Shown in pieces: positions 22,222-32,535 of a stretch of 64,000 bases of DNA. A program made the position numbers and the translations under genes. Every line of letters starts with the position of its first letter. Position 1 is the stretch's first letter. Under the pieces are notes generated by a model. That model worked only from the letters and a program-made list of their open reading frames with translations, did not search any database and was not told the origin of the DNA. The stretch comes from Panonychus citri (lineage: Eukaryota; Arthropoda; Arachnida; Trombidiformes; Tetranychidae): the NCBI RefSeq assembly GCF_014898815.1, contig NW_026515477.1, forward strand, positions 62,001 through 126,000, read 5' to 3'.

Positions 22222-25200
22222 ATGGCCCCTGTACTAAGTCGTGATCCACCCGATATTGAGGTATTTTTATTTTAATAACAATTAAAATCTAAACAATTGA
22301 TTCAATACAATTTCGATCCTCTTCCATTGAAAGTTATTATTGTTAATTGATTTAACCCATTGATCTTTATCTAGATTTGACTTTTAAATTTAACATTAAC
22401 CTCAAATTAAAGATCAATTAATCAATTCTTACAATGATTAAAATCAATTGAATTGATGTTAATTGTTTTTATCTTAACCACTTGACACAAAGAAAAGTAT
22501 TAATCAAATGATGATTGTCAATCAATAGACATTGAAGATCAAGTCAATCATATGAAATAAACAAATTATATTGTATTACTGTTAATCGAGTAGCAAATTA
22601 ATTCTGATGACAATTAATTGCAGAGTTTACTACAATTAAATCCCCGATCGCGACAACATGCCAACGTTATTCCAAGTATTGAAACGAAAGCAAATAAAAA
22701 ACACTGGAAACGAAACGAAGATAAAAGTTGTTCGGTAAGTAAATCAGTTAATTGTTAACCTAAATTGTTCAACTTATATTCAATACTTAAATGCAGACCT
22801 GTGGAGATTTGGAAAACAATTTCGATGATATTAAACACACGACATTGAGTGAACGAGGTGCTCTTAAAGAGGCCACAAGATGCCTGAAGTGCGCTGATGC
22901 TCCGTGTCAAAAAAGTTGTCCAACCAACATAGACATTAAATCATTTATCACGATGATTAGTAACAAGGTAAACGATTTAATTGATTCAAATAAATAATTT
23001 CTAATTGTTGATCGTCTTTAAGAACTATTATGGAGCTGCTAAGGCCATTTTTTCGGATAATCCGTTAGGATTAACTTGTGGTATGATTTGTCCGACAAGT
23101 GACCTTTGTGTAGGCGGATGTAATCTGTATGCAACTGAAGAGGGTCCGATTAATATTGGAGGATTGCAGCAATTTGCAACGGAGGTAATCAGTCAATTCT
23201 AATCGTTGATTGTTATTAAATACCTTTTTTTTTCCTCGTCAAGATTTTCAAAATGATGTCGGTTCCGCAGATTCGACCTCCGTCTACAGTTAAAACTTAT
23301 CCATTCAATGTTCACTCTCCTGAATCTTATTTAACTAAAATTGGATTAATTGGTTGTGGACCAGCGTCAATATCTTGTGCCACTTTTCTGGCCCGTTTAG
23401 GTTATACCGATTTAACTATTTTCGAGGCGAAACCTTATTTTGGAGGCTTATCCAGTTCCGAGATTCCTCAGTATCGTTTACCCGTGGATGCGGTTAATTT
23501 TGAGATTAACCTGTTGACACAATTAGGCGTCAAAATTAAGACCAACTCGGCGCTTGGTAAAGATTTTACTTGTTCATCATTGAGAAATGATGAAGGTTAC
23601 AAAGCGATTTTCATTGGTATCGGTTTACCTCAATCTAAATCTTTGGGCATTTTCAAAGGATTAGATTCATCGTCCGGTTATTTTACATCGAAACAATTTT
23701 TACCTTCCGTGTCGGAGGCATCGAAACCTGGCCTGTGTCCATGTAAACAGCAGCAACTTGCAGCCCAACTTCCTGATTTTCGTGGACGACTGGTACTTGT
23801 CCTTGGTGCTGGTGATACTGCTTTCGATTGTGCTACATCGGCACTTCGGTGTGGTGCTCGAAGAGTGACCGTCGTTTTCCGAAGAGGATTTACCAATATT
23901 AAGGCTGTACCAGAAGAGATGGAATTAGCTCGTCAAGAGAAATGCGAATTTATCCCTTTCTGTTCACCCAAACAAGTCGTTCTTCGAGCTGATGGCAATA
24001 CGATTGAAGGTATGATCTTTGCCCGAACAGAAGTTGATCCAGTTTCTCGTCGATTGATCGAAGATGAAGACCAACGGATTAAAATTAAAGCTGATATCAT
24101 AATCTCTGCATTTGGTTCAACCCTGGATTCTGACGAGATTAAATCGGCCCTTGAACCTGTACAACTAAATGACCAAGGATTACCAGAGGTCGATAAAAAA
24201 ACAATGGAAACAAATGTGGACTGGATATTTGCAGGCGGTGACATCGCCGGAGTGGCTGAGACAACAGTTGAAGCCGTTAACGATGGTAAAACGGCCGCTT
24301 GGTCGATTCACAAATATATTCAAGTAAGAAATTAGTCTAATAATAACAACAATCAGTTAATCATTTCGTTCTCTCTTCATTTACAGTCTCTATTCAATGA
24401 TGTTGTGCCGTCGATTCCTAAATTACCCAAATTTTACACTCCAATCGATACCGTTGACATAAGCGTTGAAGTTGCTGGTCTACATTTCAAAAACCCATTC
24501 GGCCTCGCATCGGCTCCTCCAACCACTTCGGGTCCGATGATTAGAAGAGCTTTCGAAGCAGGTTGGGGATTTGCACTCACGAAAACTTTTAGTTTGGACA
24601 AAAATTTAGTGACCAATGTTTCACCTCGAATTATTCGTGGAACAACATTCGGACCCTCATTTGGTCCAAATTTGGGCTCTTTTTTGAACATTGAGTTGAT
24701 TAGCGAGAAAACTTGTGCATATTGGTTACAGGTAATCAGAGAAATTAAGAATGATTTCCCTGATCACATTTTGATTGCTTCGATCATGTGTTCATTTGAT
24801 GAGAATGATTGGAAAACTATAGCTAAACTCTCTCAAGATGCGGGAGCTGATGCTTTGGAATTGAATTTATCGTGTCCTCATGGAATGGGTGAAAGAGGAA
24901 TGGGCTTAGCTTGTGGTCAAGATCCACAATTGGTCAAATCAATTTGTTCTTGGGTTAGAGAAACAGTTTCAATCCCTTTCTTTGCTAAGTTAACTCCAAA
25001 TGTGACAGATATTTGCACCATTGCCAAAGCTGCTCATGAGGGCAAGGCCGATGGCGTGACCGCTGTTAATACAGTCTCTGGACTAATGGGGCTTAATGAT
25101 AAAGGTGAACCTTGGCCTGGTGTTGGAATCCAGAAGCGGACAACTTATGGTGGTGTCAGTGGATCTGCAATTAAACCAATAGCTTTGAGGGGAGTCTCTG

Positions 25201-26102
25201 CTATCGCCAAAGCTTTACCAGGATATCCAATTCTTGCCACCGGTGGGATTGATTCAGCTGAAGCTGGGTTACAATTTATCATGGCCGGTGCATCGTTACT
25301 TCAAGTCTGTTCAGCTGTTCAGAATCAAGACTTTACTTTAATCGATGATTATATTGATGGACTCAGAGCTTGTCTCTACATAAAAGCTCATCCAGAACTT
25401 TACCATGATTGGAATTTTCAATCACCACCAACACCTAAGCATCAGAAAGGTAAACCAGTTGGAACCATTGGTCAAGGATTACCGAATTTCGGTGAATTTG
25501 CTGAGAAGAAAAAAAATATGATCGGAGATTCGAGACGAAAATCTTTCAATCAACAACAAATCGAAACAAACATGAATCAAAGTGATCTAAATTCGACTAA
25601 AAGTGAACAACAAATCAAATCAATTCCAAGAATAAAGGTAATCCTATTTCTTTTTTTTTCTTCAATTTTTAATTTTTGTATCTCTTTTGGAATAGGAAAT
25701 CGTTGCTGAAGCTGTACCAAGAATCGGAGCCTTTGGTGAACTGGACACTAAACAACAAGTAGTTGCTTTAATTGATGAGGTAAATGTATCAACTCTCATT
25801 TTTATCCTTTATCGTTGTTAATTTTCTTAATTGTTTCCTTAAAATAGGATATGTGCATCAACTGTGGTAAATGTTACATGACTTGTAACGACTCTGGTTA
25901 TCAAGCGATAAGTTTTGACCCGATAACCCACATACCCAAAGTAACAGATGATTGTACTGGTTGTACTTTATGCTATTCGGTTTGTCCAATTATCGATTGT
26001 ATTTCAATGGTTCCATCGAACAAACCAAATAAACCCAAAAGAGGTATCGAACCAGAATATGAACCATCGATCGCACCTAAAAGTCCGCTTCCAATTCAAT
26101 GA
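22222..26102 (+). CDS. DPYD: dihydropyrimidine dehydrogenase (NADP+), 8 exons
   Basis: The first and rate-limiting enzyme of uracil and thymine breakdown, cytosolic, using FAD, FMN and Fe-S clusters. Exons are 22222-22260, 22624-22734, 22797-22967, 23023-23184, 23244-24323, 24387-25637, 25696-25779 and 25848-26102, all phase 0, giving 1050 aa (human 1025). The N-terminus MAPVLS matches the human start. N-terminal cluster cysteines lie in CLKCADAPCQKSCP and the CGMICPTSDLC region. The FAD/NADPH domain has IGCGPASISCA and VLGAGDTAFDCA. The FMN barrel has NPFGLASAPPT, the catalytic-loop Cys in NLSCPHGMGERG, and ATGGIDSAEAG. C-terminal [4Fe-4S] motifs are CINCGKCYMTCND and CTGCTLCYSVCP. AATAAA is at 26177. 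The part from 25275 onward is duplicated at 30822-31640. Confidence 0.97.
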
Positions 26103-26215
26103 AACTAAACTGAGATAATATGTATTTCGAACATGAAAAAATACTTTGTAACTCAATCAATGAAATAGAGAAAACGAATAAATAATTAAGACAAAATGAT
26201 CAATTTATTGGCTTT

Positions 26216-26350
26216 TCATTTAAATTGCTCATGAAATTCGGCCACATCCTTGAGTCGCTGTTCTTGAGCTCGAGTTATATTCTTATTTTTCTTCTCTATT
26301 TTTTCAAAATAAGAATTGTAAGCGATGAAAAAATTTTCTACAGTCCATTT
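26216..26350 (-). pseudogene. 3' fragment of the small gene duplicated at 31754-32167
   Basis: Only the last 43 or so codons remain (WTVENFFIAYN onward to the stop at 26216-26218). The 5' part, including the start codon, was removed by a deletion between two TCCATTT repeats that are both still present in the right copy at 31882 and 32163. Confidence 0.8.
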
Positions 26351-26656
26351 TCTGAAATCAAACATGAAAACACAACAATTAGAATTTCATTCAATACTAT
26401 TGATCATAAACTTACAATTCAGTTGATAAGAATCAAATTTTGAGAGAAATGCACAATTAATTAAAGGTAAACTAAAAGGTGAGAAAGAAATTTGTGTAGG
26501 CCAGCTGATTTTGTCGATAGTCGATTAATCAAAAGTACTAATAGATTGTCTTAAATTTCTGTAACTAGTTAATGGAAAAGTCGAAACAATTTTCGAGAAT
26601 CACGAAACAGTCTAATATATTAACGAGTATATTAAATTGTCCTTTATTGCAAATTT

Positions 26657-26800
26657 CTATTTATGGATCATTGGTAAAACTACTGCTTCAATCAATTCTT
26701 GAATTTGTTTATCTAATCCTCCGATATCATTATATTGTTCAGTTGGACGTTCATCAACCTTAAAGTTCATAAAGTTATTATGTTTATTTTCTCTGGACGA
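26657..26800 (-). pseudogene. fragment of a 26S proteasome regulatory ATPase gene (Rpt5/PSMC3-like), inserted
   Basis: On the minus strand about 35 codons read VDERPTEQYNDIGGLD, then KQIQELIEAVVLPMIHK and a stop. This is the segment just before the AAA domain of Rpt5. A possible splice acceptor (CTTTAAG) precedes it, which suggests a genomic rather than a cDNA copy. The insert is flanked by exact 26-bp direct repeats at 26631-26656 and 26801-26826, and is absent from the right copy of the duplication. It is non-functional. Confidence 0.75.
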
Positions 26801-26893
26801 ATTAAATTGTCCTTTATTGCAAATTTAATTTCATTTTAAATTAGAACATTTTTAATAAAGAAACTTTTCATTTTTTCTATCTTTCTTTCGACT

Positions 26894-27433
26894 TTAAACA
26901 ACAACCAATTGTCGAATTTTCCCCCACAAATGACAAATATCGTCTTTCGGGTCCGAATAAATGTTTTTTGTATCCATTGTTTTCGTTAATCTCCATTTAA
27001 GAGGTAGAACAGATTTCGACGAATCAGTTAACATCGGAGGCCAATTTAATCTTTGACCATAAGCAAAACTCTTTATAAATTTGATCATTTGTCTTGTTAC
27101 TCGTCGATCGCGATCACTGAAAGTATCGTACTCATGATAAGCTTTTCCTAGAATTTGATAAGCGGCGTCACCATGTTTGGTACCGAAAAGCCTTTCGCTC
27201 TTATTGAAACCATCCATTACATAAGCATCTAAGTAACCATGAGTTATTTGTCCGTTCTTAGTCCAAGATTCGGTGTAAAGTAACAATGGACAATGGTGGA
27301 GATAATCGCCCGCAGCTAATGAAAGTGCTCCTTTAATCTCCATGACGTTATAATCTTCAACTTTATCGAAATAATATTTGAAAACTGTTTCTGCTATATC
27401 TTTCAATTTTGACTGGATTATTAATCTAAACAA
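26894..27433 (-). pseudogene. C-terminal fragment of carboxylesterase, fused to antisense PIG-Q tail
   Basis: Codons from TVFKYYFDKVEDYN to the stop copy the last third of the carboxylesterase at 32536-34242 almost exactly, including GTKHGDAAY with the catalytic-triad His. The open frame starts with about 14 codons (FRLIIQSKLKD...) that are the reverse strand of the end of PIG-Q, brought in by the deletion of about 3.8 kb. It has no signal peptide, no nucleophile region and no start of its own, so I regard it as a pseudogene although the frame is open. Confidence 0.85.
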
Positions 27434-27836
27434 TCAATGTAAACAATTAGCTTACCAACTATTGATATTGTAAATCTACTAATTATATTAGATAACTAAA
27501 CAAATTGTACAAAATGATAGAATAACGTTTAATTGTTGAACAGAAATTTCATCACCATAAAGATAAATTTAGTAAACGATAATTTTTGGATAATCAAGTT
27601 GCTCATTCGCCACAATTTAAGATTAACTGATTACTTTTCTTTGAGTAATTTGATTCTGTCTAATTGAGTAACATCAGAAATCACGAATTTTGAAAACAAT
27701 CGCAATTAAAAACGACCAAGAAAATAAAGTTTCCATGATAATCCAACCAGAGAGCGTCACCAACACAGCTTGTTTATCTTTGTCTCTTTTTATCATTCTA
27801 ATTAGTGATGATTATTGGATTTTCCAATGATCGATT

Positions 27837-28267
27837 GTGACAGTGATTGTGATCGAACCTGCAGTTGTGAAACCCTTTGTTCGACCATGTAAAAAGGCTT
27901 TAGGATCAAATTCTTCAAAGATTATCAGCTCTCAAAAGTCAACTAACGCATGTGTTGATGAAGGTGAAGGTAAAGAGTCCAATGAGGTAATAGAGATATT
28001 ACAACATCAGAAGGCGAAAAATTTGGATGCCAAGATTGTCGACAGAATTTTGAATGAAATTATTGAGAAAACCGATGGACAAGGTGTTGATTGGAAAGAT
28101 ATTGCTGGACTTAAAACGGCCAAGGAGAGTATCCGAGAGATTGTAATTTTACCATTGTTAAAACCTCAACTTTTCGTTGGACTTAGAGATCCTTCAAAAG
28201 GTATTTTATTAAAGATTTGCTGCTTATGTCAAGAAGCGGCTTATGGTCCAACCCTTACCACTGACCA
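27837..28267 (+). pseudogene. FIGNL1-like AAA ATPase fragment, N-terminal side, truncated before the P-loop
   Basis: Open frame of 144 codons with no convincing ATG. The part VDWKDIAGLKTAKESI, then REIVILPLLKPQLFVGLR and DPSKGILL, is the start of a fidgetin-like 1 or spastin-type AAA domain. The Walker A motif (GPPGTGKT) that should follow is absent. Instead the frame jumps to ICCLCQEAAYGP, which resembles the LCREA segment near the C-terminus of FIGNL1, then stops. Two distant parts of the gene are thus joined. An inverted third part lies next door at 28268-28567. Confidence 0.75.
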
Positions 28268-28567
28268 TTAGACGCATGATGCCTGATGATGCATGATGAA
28301 ATCTTTTTCATCTAATGTATGTTTTTCCGAAGATATTAATCGTTTGATTAGATCTCTACGAGCTTGTTTATTGGGAAGGGGAATGTAAAGTCTACTGTTG
28401 AATCGCCGCCTTGCAGCTTCATCTAATTCATGAGGTCGATTAGTGGCACCGACAACAAGTAGACTTTCCTCATGGTCAGTGGTAAGGCCATCAAATTGAA
28501 CAAGAAACTCGGTTTTCAATCTACGAGAAGATTCATGTTCAGAGTCATTTCGCTGAGTTAAAAGTGA
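28268..28567 (-). pseudogene. FIGNL1-like AAA ATPase fragment, Walker B to sensor region, inverted
   Basis: On the minus strand: FEIDSLLTQRNDSEHESS, RRLKTEFLVQFDGLTTDHEE, SLLVVGATNRPHELDEAARRR, then YIPLPNKQARRDLIKRL. This is the part of the AAA domain missing from the neighbouring plus-strand fragment, with the ID-SLL (Walker B end) and ATNRP motifs. A 16-bp segment (CCTTACCACTGACCAT) occurs once on each strand, at 28254-28269 and 28480-28495, at the inversion boundary. The gene here is scrambled and cannot encode an ATPase. Confidence 0.75.
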
Positions 28568-29363
28568 ATCTATTTCAAAAAGAAAAGTTTTTCTTTTTTT
28601 TCTTTAATAAACATTTTCAATCAAAAAATATATTGATTTTAACGCAACAGAAAAGCTTAGATATTTGATTGTGGTAATAAATTGCAATCAGTTGATGAAA
28701 TATATTGTTTTTTTTTTCTTCAGCGGTGGAAATGATTAATTGCAACAAAGGGAAATAATTATTTTGGAAGAAAACAAAAGATTAACAAAAAGGGATTAAC
28801 TGTTGGCTTAAAAAACACAAGCTACTGTATAGCGTTTCCAGTCGTATATGCATATATGAGATTGGTGATGGCTCTTTGGGGTTGAGTGATTAGAAAAAAG
28901 TAGATTTGATTTCTCTAGAATAGAGGATAATCTAGAAAAAAGAATAGATTTGTGTTGATAATATTTGATGAGAGAGAAAGAGAGAAATAGGTGAGTTATA
29001 TAGGAAATTATTCCGACTTTTGTATGATGATGACGATGGTGAGATATGATTATAATAAAAAATATATTCGATGATAAAAGAGATAAATTTTGTGTGTGAT
29101 AATTGTCACCAGTTAATTTTCATTTGATGATGATAAATGATAGTTATCATTAAGTCTGATTGCCTGTTGAAGTTCAGCCATTTTATGTTGATTCAAAGCC
29201 AAAAGTCCAATGTTAATCAGGTAATCACAAACATTTATAAGATAGAAAAGTTAATACAAAAAGAAAAATAATTTAATTTATTTATACAAACAAATGAATA
29301 AAGAAATTGTTTGTTTGTTTGATATTTAAATGGGAGAAGATTATTTGATTAGGTTAAATTGGT
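28568..29363. other. noncoding spacer
   Basis: About 800 bp of A/T/purine-rich sequence between FIGNL1 debris and the forkhead gene 3' end. No gene recognised. Confidence 0.5.
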
Positions 29364-30709
29364 TTAAAGAATTAAACTATTATCATGCTTACAGAGTCCT
29401 GAGAGTCGATAATGAAGTTTGGTTATATCGGTGATACATTGTTTCTTTATCTCATATTTCAAGCAATTCATCCGATTCGCGGTAACGGTGTATTTGTAAC
29501 CTTTCTTGGCGGTTCTCGGATGATCAGATTTTTCGAACCAATCACAAGTAGCTAAACTGTGTCTCAATGAGTTTTTCCAATGTTGACCAGCATCTTGAAA
29601 ATATGGAAAACATTCCCTGTGAATTAGAAGGAAGAGAGAAAAAAAGAAAAGAAAATAGAATGAAATAGAAAAAGATTAGCTTGTGTTTCTAAGAAAAAGG
29701 TTTTCATTTTTTGCTCTTTTTGCTTGGAAAATGCAGGTAAAAATTAGATTGGTACTTACATGAGGAACTTGTAGACACCGGAAACTTCTTGTTGTCGGGT
29801 GGGCTCACTGTAAATCGCTAAGGCACATATGTGAGACATATTATGTGAGAACGGAGGCTTCAGGTAACCATTATGAGTTGATGTGTATAAAGAATCAACA
29901 TCAAGAGCGAAATCAGGGTCAATCCGTTTCTCTGGTTTATTGGCCAATTTTTCAAAATACTTTTTATGTTTTCGGCAACAATTACCTTCTTGACTTTGTT
30001 GGGAAAGTTGTGAATCCGATTGTGTCAAATTAGATGTATAATTTGATGATGAATTGTAAAATGAAGATGGCCCATGATAGGAACTTTGAGAAGCGATGAC
30101 CAAAGGCTGTGAATAGTTTTCATAGCTACTGGATAGAATTGAATTGTCCAAAGATTTTACCTGAAGAACATTTGAATTTTCTTGAGATTTTTGCAGTGAA
30201 TTTTGAGATCTCTGGGATTGAGATAAAGATTGTGAACGAATCAAGGAATCACCTCCATCCTTTGACAATTGAGAACAGGTTAAACCATTTAGAAGTAAAC
30301 TTTCAACGGATATATTTTCTTTGACATTTTCGTTGATTTCATTCTCATCACCACCATCGACAATAAACTCTGATTCAAGAGTAAAATCATTAAACAAGCC
30401 ACAATTTTCAAAATAATGGTCATCAAGTTGGTCAAAATTATCAACCTTCACAGGTAAGACTTGATCCATTGGTGAGGGAGATGAAGCTTGAGATATTAAT
30501 AATAAAGTTGATGAACTAAGTTGAAACATAAACGGTGAATCAGGAACACGATCAGATGAATTGATGAACTTATCGTAACCTTTGTCCATTGAACAACTAT
30601 CACAGTAACAATTATAATACCTATTAACCGGTAAATAGAAAGGTCTAAATGGTTCGTTGTCAGCTGACGCTAAAATGTCAGAAAGCGATCGCTGGGACGC
30701 ATGGAACAT
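29364..30709 (-). CDS. divergent forkhead-domain transcription factor (2 exons)
   Basis: Exon 1 is 30709-29760 and exon 2 is 29616-29364 (phase 2), giving 400 aa. The long N-terminal part is acidic, then Ser/Gln-rich. The forkhead domain begins late in exon 1 with KPPFSHNMSHICALAI and SGVYKFLM, and continues in exon 2 with ECFPYFQDAGQHWKNSLRHS, LATCDWFEKSD and a basic wing (KKGYKYTV). The W-K-N-S-x-R-H recognition-helix signature is conserved (SLRHSL for the usual SIRHNL). The Fox subclass cannot be assigned; it is not a close match to any I remember. The start is uncertain, because a rearrangement junction lies only about 110 bp upstream, so a 5' exon may have been lost or displaced. Confidence 0.75.
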
Positions 30710-30724
30710 ATTCCGACTTTTAAC

Positions 30725-30820
30725 TCATTTTCGTAAAGCGAGTTTTTTCTGCTTTTCAGCTCCAGCGTCCATTCTTTTGACCACATATGGATCAAGTTCA
30801 CCTTTTTCTGTTTTCTTTTT
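30725..30820 (-). pseudogene. short unidentified coding-like fragment
   Basis: On the minus strand, 23 codons read DPYVVKRMDAGAEKQKKLAL-RK and a stop, preceded in frame by a Lys-rich stretch. Composition and absence of AT-rich noise look like real coding sequence, but I do not recognise the source. It lies exactly between the DPYD fragment junction (30822) and the forkhead start, so it may be rearrangement filler. Confidence 0.35.
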
Positions 30821-30821
30821 C

Positions 30822-31640
30822 TTTATCATGGCCGGTGCATCGTTACTTCAAGTCTGTTCAGAATCAAGACTTTACTTTAATCGATGATTATATTGATGGA
30901 CTCAGAGCTTGTCTCTACATAAAAGCTCATCCAGAACTTTACCATGATTGGAATTTTCAATCACCACCAACACCTAAGCATCAGAAAGGTAAACCAGTTG
31001 GAACCATTGGTCAAGGATTACCGAATTTCGGTGAATTTGCTGAGAAGAAAAAAAATATGATCGGAGATTCGAGACGAAAATCTTTCAATCAACAACAAAT
31101 CGAAACAAACATGAATCAAAGTGATCTAAATTCGACTAAAAGTGAACAACAAATCAAATCAATTCCAAGAATAAAGGTAATCCTATTTCTTTTTTTTCTT
31201 CAATTTTTAATTTTTGTATCTCTTTTGGAATAGGAAATCGTTGCTGAAGCTGTACCAAGAATCGGAGCCTTTGGTGAACTGGACACTAAACAACAAGTAG
31301 TTGCTTTAATTGATGAGGTAAATGTATCAACTCTCATTTTTATCCTTTATCGTTGTTAATTTTCTTAATTGTTTCCTTAAAATAGGATATGTGCATCAAC
31401 TGTGGTAAATGTTACATGACTTGTAACGACTCTGGTTATCAAGCGATAAGTTTTGACCCGATAACCCACATACCCAAAGTAACAGATGATTGTACTGGTT
31501 GTACTTTATGCTATTCGGTTTGTCCAATTATCGATTGTATTTCAATGGTTCCATCGAACAAACCAAATAAACCCAAAAGAGGTATCGAACCAGAATATGA
31601 ACCATCGATCGCACCTAAAAGTCCGCTTCCAATTCAATGA
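30822..31640 (+). pseudogene. 3' fragment of DPYD (end of exon 6, exons 7 and 8)
   Basis: This repeats DPYD 25275-26102 with introns. It begins abruptly at TTTATCATGGCC inside exon 6. An 8-bp unit (CTGTTCAG) present twice in the intact gene is present once here, which shifts the frame near 30860. Exon 8 with both Fe-S motifs (CINCGKCYMTC, CTGCTLCYSVC) is intact, but there is no promoter, FAD, NADPH or FMN part. It cannot make a dehydrogenase. Splice sites survive, so transcripts could map to both copies. Confidence 0.9.
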
Positions 31641-31753
31641 AACTAAACTGAGATAATATGTATTTCGAACATGAAAAAATACTTTGTAACTCAATCAATG
31701 AAATAGAGAAAACGAATAAATAATTAAGACAAAATGATCAATTTATTGGCTTT

Positions 31754-32167
31754 TCATTTAAATTGCTCATGAAATTCGGCCACATCCTTGAGTCGCTGTT
31801 CTTGAGCTCGAGTTATATTCTTATTTTTCTTCTCTATTTTTTCAAAATAAGAATTGTAAGCGATGAAAAAATTTTCTACAGTCCATTTATCAAAATAGTC
31901 CGGCCTCGTTTCAACCCACGAACAAAATTGAGCGAAAGCATCCCAAGGGAGAGAACGGCCATTTTTTCGGTTATAAAGACCTCTCATTATGTTTAATTGT
32001 ACTTTAATGAAGGTATACTCATTCTCCATTGGTTCTTGTTTAGCACGATCATTAAGGTCAATCTGTTGAATTCCAGTTGTAACTTTTTCAACGGCGTTTC
32101 TTGGGTTTGGATAACCTGAACCACTCGCGATTGAATCTGGATCACTTTTGATAATTGAATGATCCAT
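31754..32167 (-). CDS. small unrecognised protein (137 aa)
   Basis: A single-exon frame from ATG 32167 to the stop at 31754. The N-terminal third is polar and acidic (MDHSIIKSDPDSIASGSG). The rest is helical and charged, with several Trp and aromatic residues (GRSLPWDAFAQFCSWVETRP, DKWTVENFFIAYNSYFEK) and a Lys-rich, coiled-coil-like end. There is no signal peptide or membrane segment. I do not recognise the family. It was duplicated together with the DPYD end and the esterase; the left copy has lost its 5' half. Composition and aromatic-rich pattern make a real gene likely, though a larger multi-exon gene cannot be excluded. Confidence 0.55.
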   Translation of the reverse strand: MDHSIIKSDPDSIASGSGYPNPRNAVEKVTTGIQQIDLNDRAKQEPMENEYTFIKVQLNIMRGLYNRKNGRSLPWDAFAQFCSWVETRPDYFDKWTVENFFIAYNSYFEKIEKKNKNITRAQEQRLKDVAEFHEQFK

Positions 32168-32535
32168 TTTCTGAAATTAAGCATGAAAACACAACAATTA
32201 GAATTTCATTCAATACTATTGATCCTAAACTTACAATTCAGTTGATAAGAATCAAATTTTGAGAGAAATAAACAAGTAATTAAAGGTAAACTAAAAGGTG
32301 AGAAAGAAAGTGTGTAGACCAGCTGATTTTGTCGATAGTCGATTAATCAAAAGTCCAATAGATTGTCTTAAATTTCTGTAACTAGTTAATGGAAAAGTCG
32401 AAACAATTTTCGAGAATCACGAAACAGTCTAATATATTAACGAGTATATTAAATTGTCTTTTATTGCAAATTTAATTTCATTTTAAATTAGAGCATTTTC
32501 AAAAAAGAAACTTTTCATTTTTTCTACTTTCGATT

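Larger units (their letters stand above)
25275..27800. repeat. left copy of a segmental duplication (internally deleted)
   Basis: From the end of DPYD exon 6 this block matches 30822-37115 in the same orientation, including introns and spacers. Relative to the right copy it lacks 281 bp between short TCCATTT repeats (at 26344) and a stretch of about 3.8 kb (junction near 27390), and it gains a 170-bp insertion at 26657-26826. The last matching part (27400-27800) corresponds to the end of PIG-Q and its downstream spacer, with about 150 bp of extra sequence. The near identity of intron sequence shows that the event is recent. Confidence 0.9.

Noticed and set aside
26572..26763. 63-codon plus-strand open frame
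   Set aside because: It is the antisense of the inserted Rpt5 fragment; the minus strand gives the meaningful protein.
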